In this document: positions 6,341-6,452 of the stretch, piece by piece
Position numbering within the stretch: position 1 is the first letter of the stretch
Layout: the number at the start of each line of letters is the position of its first letter
Source: Acidobacteriaceae bacterium
GTDB lineage: Bacteria > Acidobacteriota > Terriglobia > Bryobacterales > Bryobacteraceae
Assembly (NCBI GenBank): GCA_019246575.1
Contig: JAFAQG010000999.1
Span: 1 to 6,452, forward strand
Direction: 5' to 3'
Length of the DNA: 6,452 nucleotides
Translations under genes and position numbers: made by a program
Notes under the pieces: model-generated
Databases searched by the model: none
What the model saw: only the letters and a program-made list of their open reading frames with translations
Told to the model about the DNA's origin: nothing

Positions 6341-6452
6341 TCAGCTATGAAACAGAGGCCTCGCAAATGCCTGGTTGTTTAAGCCGACAGGCGCGGCGAA
6401 ACCGCGCACGGGCGCCGGCGAGTACTGGTAGTTCTGTAAGCTAGTATCTTTT
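6341..6452 (-). CDS. Probable C-terminus of an unrecognised gene upstream of pheA (partial, N-terminus off the right edge)
   Basis: On the minus strand one frame is open from the window edge for 36 codons and ends at TGA (6343-6341), 2 nt before the pheA ATG. The visible chain starts KDTSLQNYQYSPAP and ends FARPLFHS; I do not recognise a family. By hand count G+C is about 56, 47 and 67 per cent at codon positions 1, 2 and 3, the pattern expected of coding DNA at this composition. The other two minus-strand frames both contain stops here. The stop-to-start spacing is typical of operons and would explain the missing ribosome binding site of pheA. A run of this length can also stay open by chance, so confidence is moderate. 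Confidence 0.5.
   Translation of the reverse strand, partial: KDTSLQNYQYSPAPVRGFAAPVGLNNQAFARPLFHS
6391..6407. repeat. Short perfect hairpin near the pheA 5' side
   Basis: GCGCGG (6391-6396) and CCGCGC (6402-6407) are perfect complements around a five-base loop, about 55-70 bp before the pheA start. It lies inside the probable partial upstream gene. No T-run adjoins it, so a terminator role is unlikely and it may have no function. Confidence 0.3.

Noticed and set aside
6341..6409. 22-codon Phe-containing leader peptide (GTG at 6409) acting as a pheA attenuator
   Set aside because: The three Phe codons are scattered, the GTG has no ribosome binding site, no terminator with a T-run follows, and the frame is open further upstream to the window edge, so a partial gene explains it better.

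Overview
The window is bacterial chromosomal DNA of moderately high G+C, densely packed with housekeeping and biosynthetic genes; I see no mobile element, CRISPR array, tRNA or rRNA. The gene set (futalosine-route menaquinone genes, a 7-deazaguanine pair, an adenylylatable GSI-beta glutamine synthetase and a monofunctional prephenate dehydratase) suggests a Gram-negative, menaquinone-using bacterium. Acidobacteriota is my best guess, but this is inference and no marker gene here proves it.

Left block, all on the minus strand and read from right to left: xseA (3869-2472), queC (2475-1774), queE (1777-1094), mqnA (1069-284) and a partial gene related to mqnC/mqnE/cofH (287 to the left edge). 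The genes overlap as ATGA (xseA/queC), GTGA (queC/queE) and CTGA (mqnA/last gene), with only 24 nt between queE and mqnA, so this is almost certainly one transcript. It combines DNA repair (exonuclease VII large subunit), two steps of preQ0 synthesis (QueE, then QueC) and chorismate dehydratase, the first step of the futalosine menaquinone pathway.

The most unusual object is the last gene of that operon. It starts like an MqnC/MqnE radical SAM enzyme, but right after the N-terminal helices it passes, in frame, to what looks like the C-terminal part of the same family. The Cys-rich cluster motif and most of the barrel are missing. It also appears to start at CTG behind a perfect GGAGGT.

Middle: a 163-bp divergent spacer (3870-4032) holds overlapping candidate promoters for xseA and glnA, plus a hairpin and a perfect 10-bp palindrome in the glnA leader. 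glnA (4033-5442, plus strand) is a complete type I glutamine synthetase with the adenylylation tyrosine at residue 397.

Right block: pheA (6338-5496, minus strand) converges on glnA across a short spacer with a GC-rich hairpin. Upstream of pheA an open frame runs in from the right edge and stops 2 nt before the pheA start. It is probably the unrecognised C-terminus of another gene in the pheA operon, and translational coupling to it would explain why pheA has no visible ribosome binding site. MqnA and PheA both draw on the chorismate branch point, but they lie on separate transcripts.
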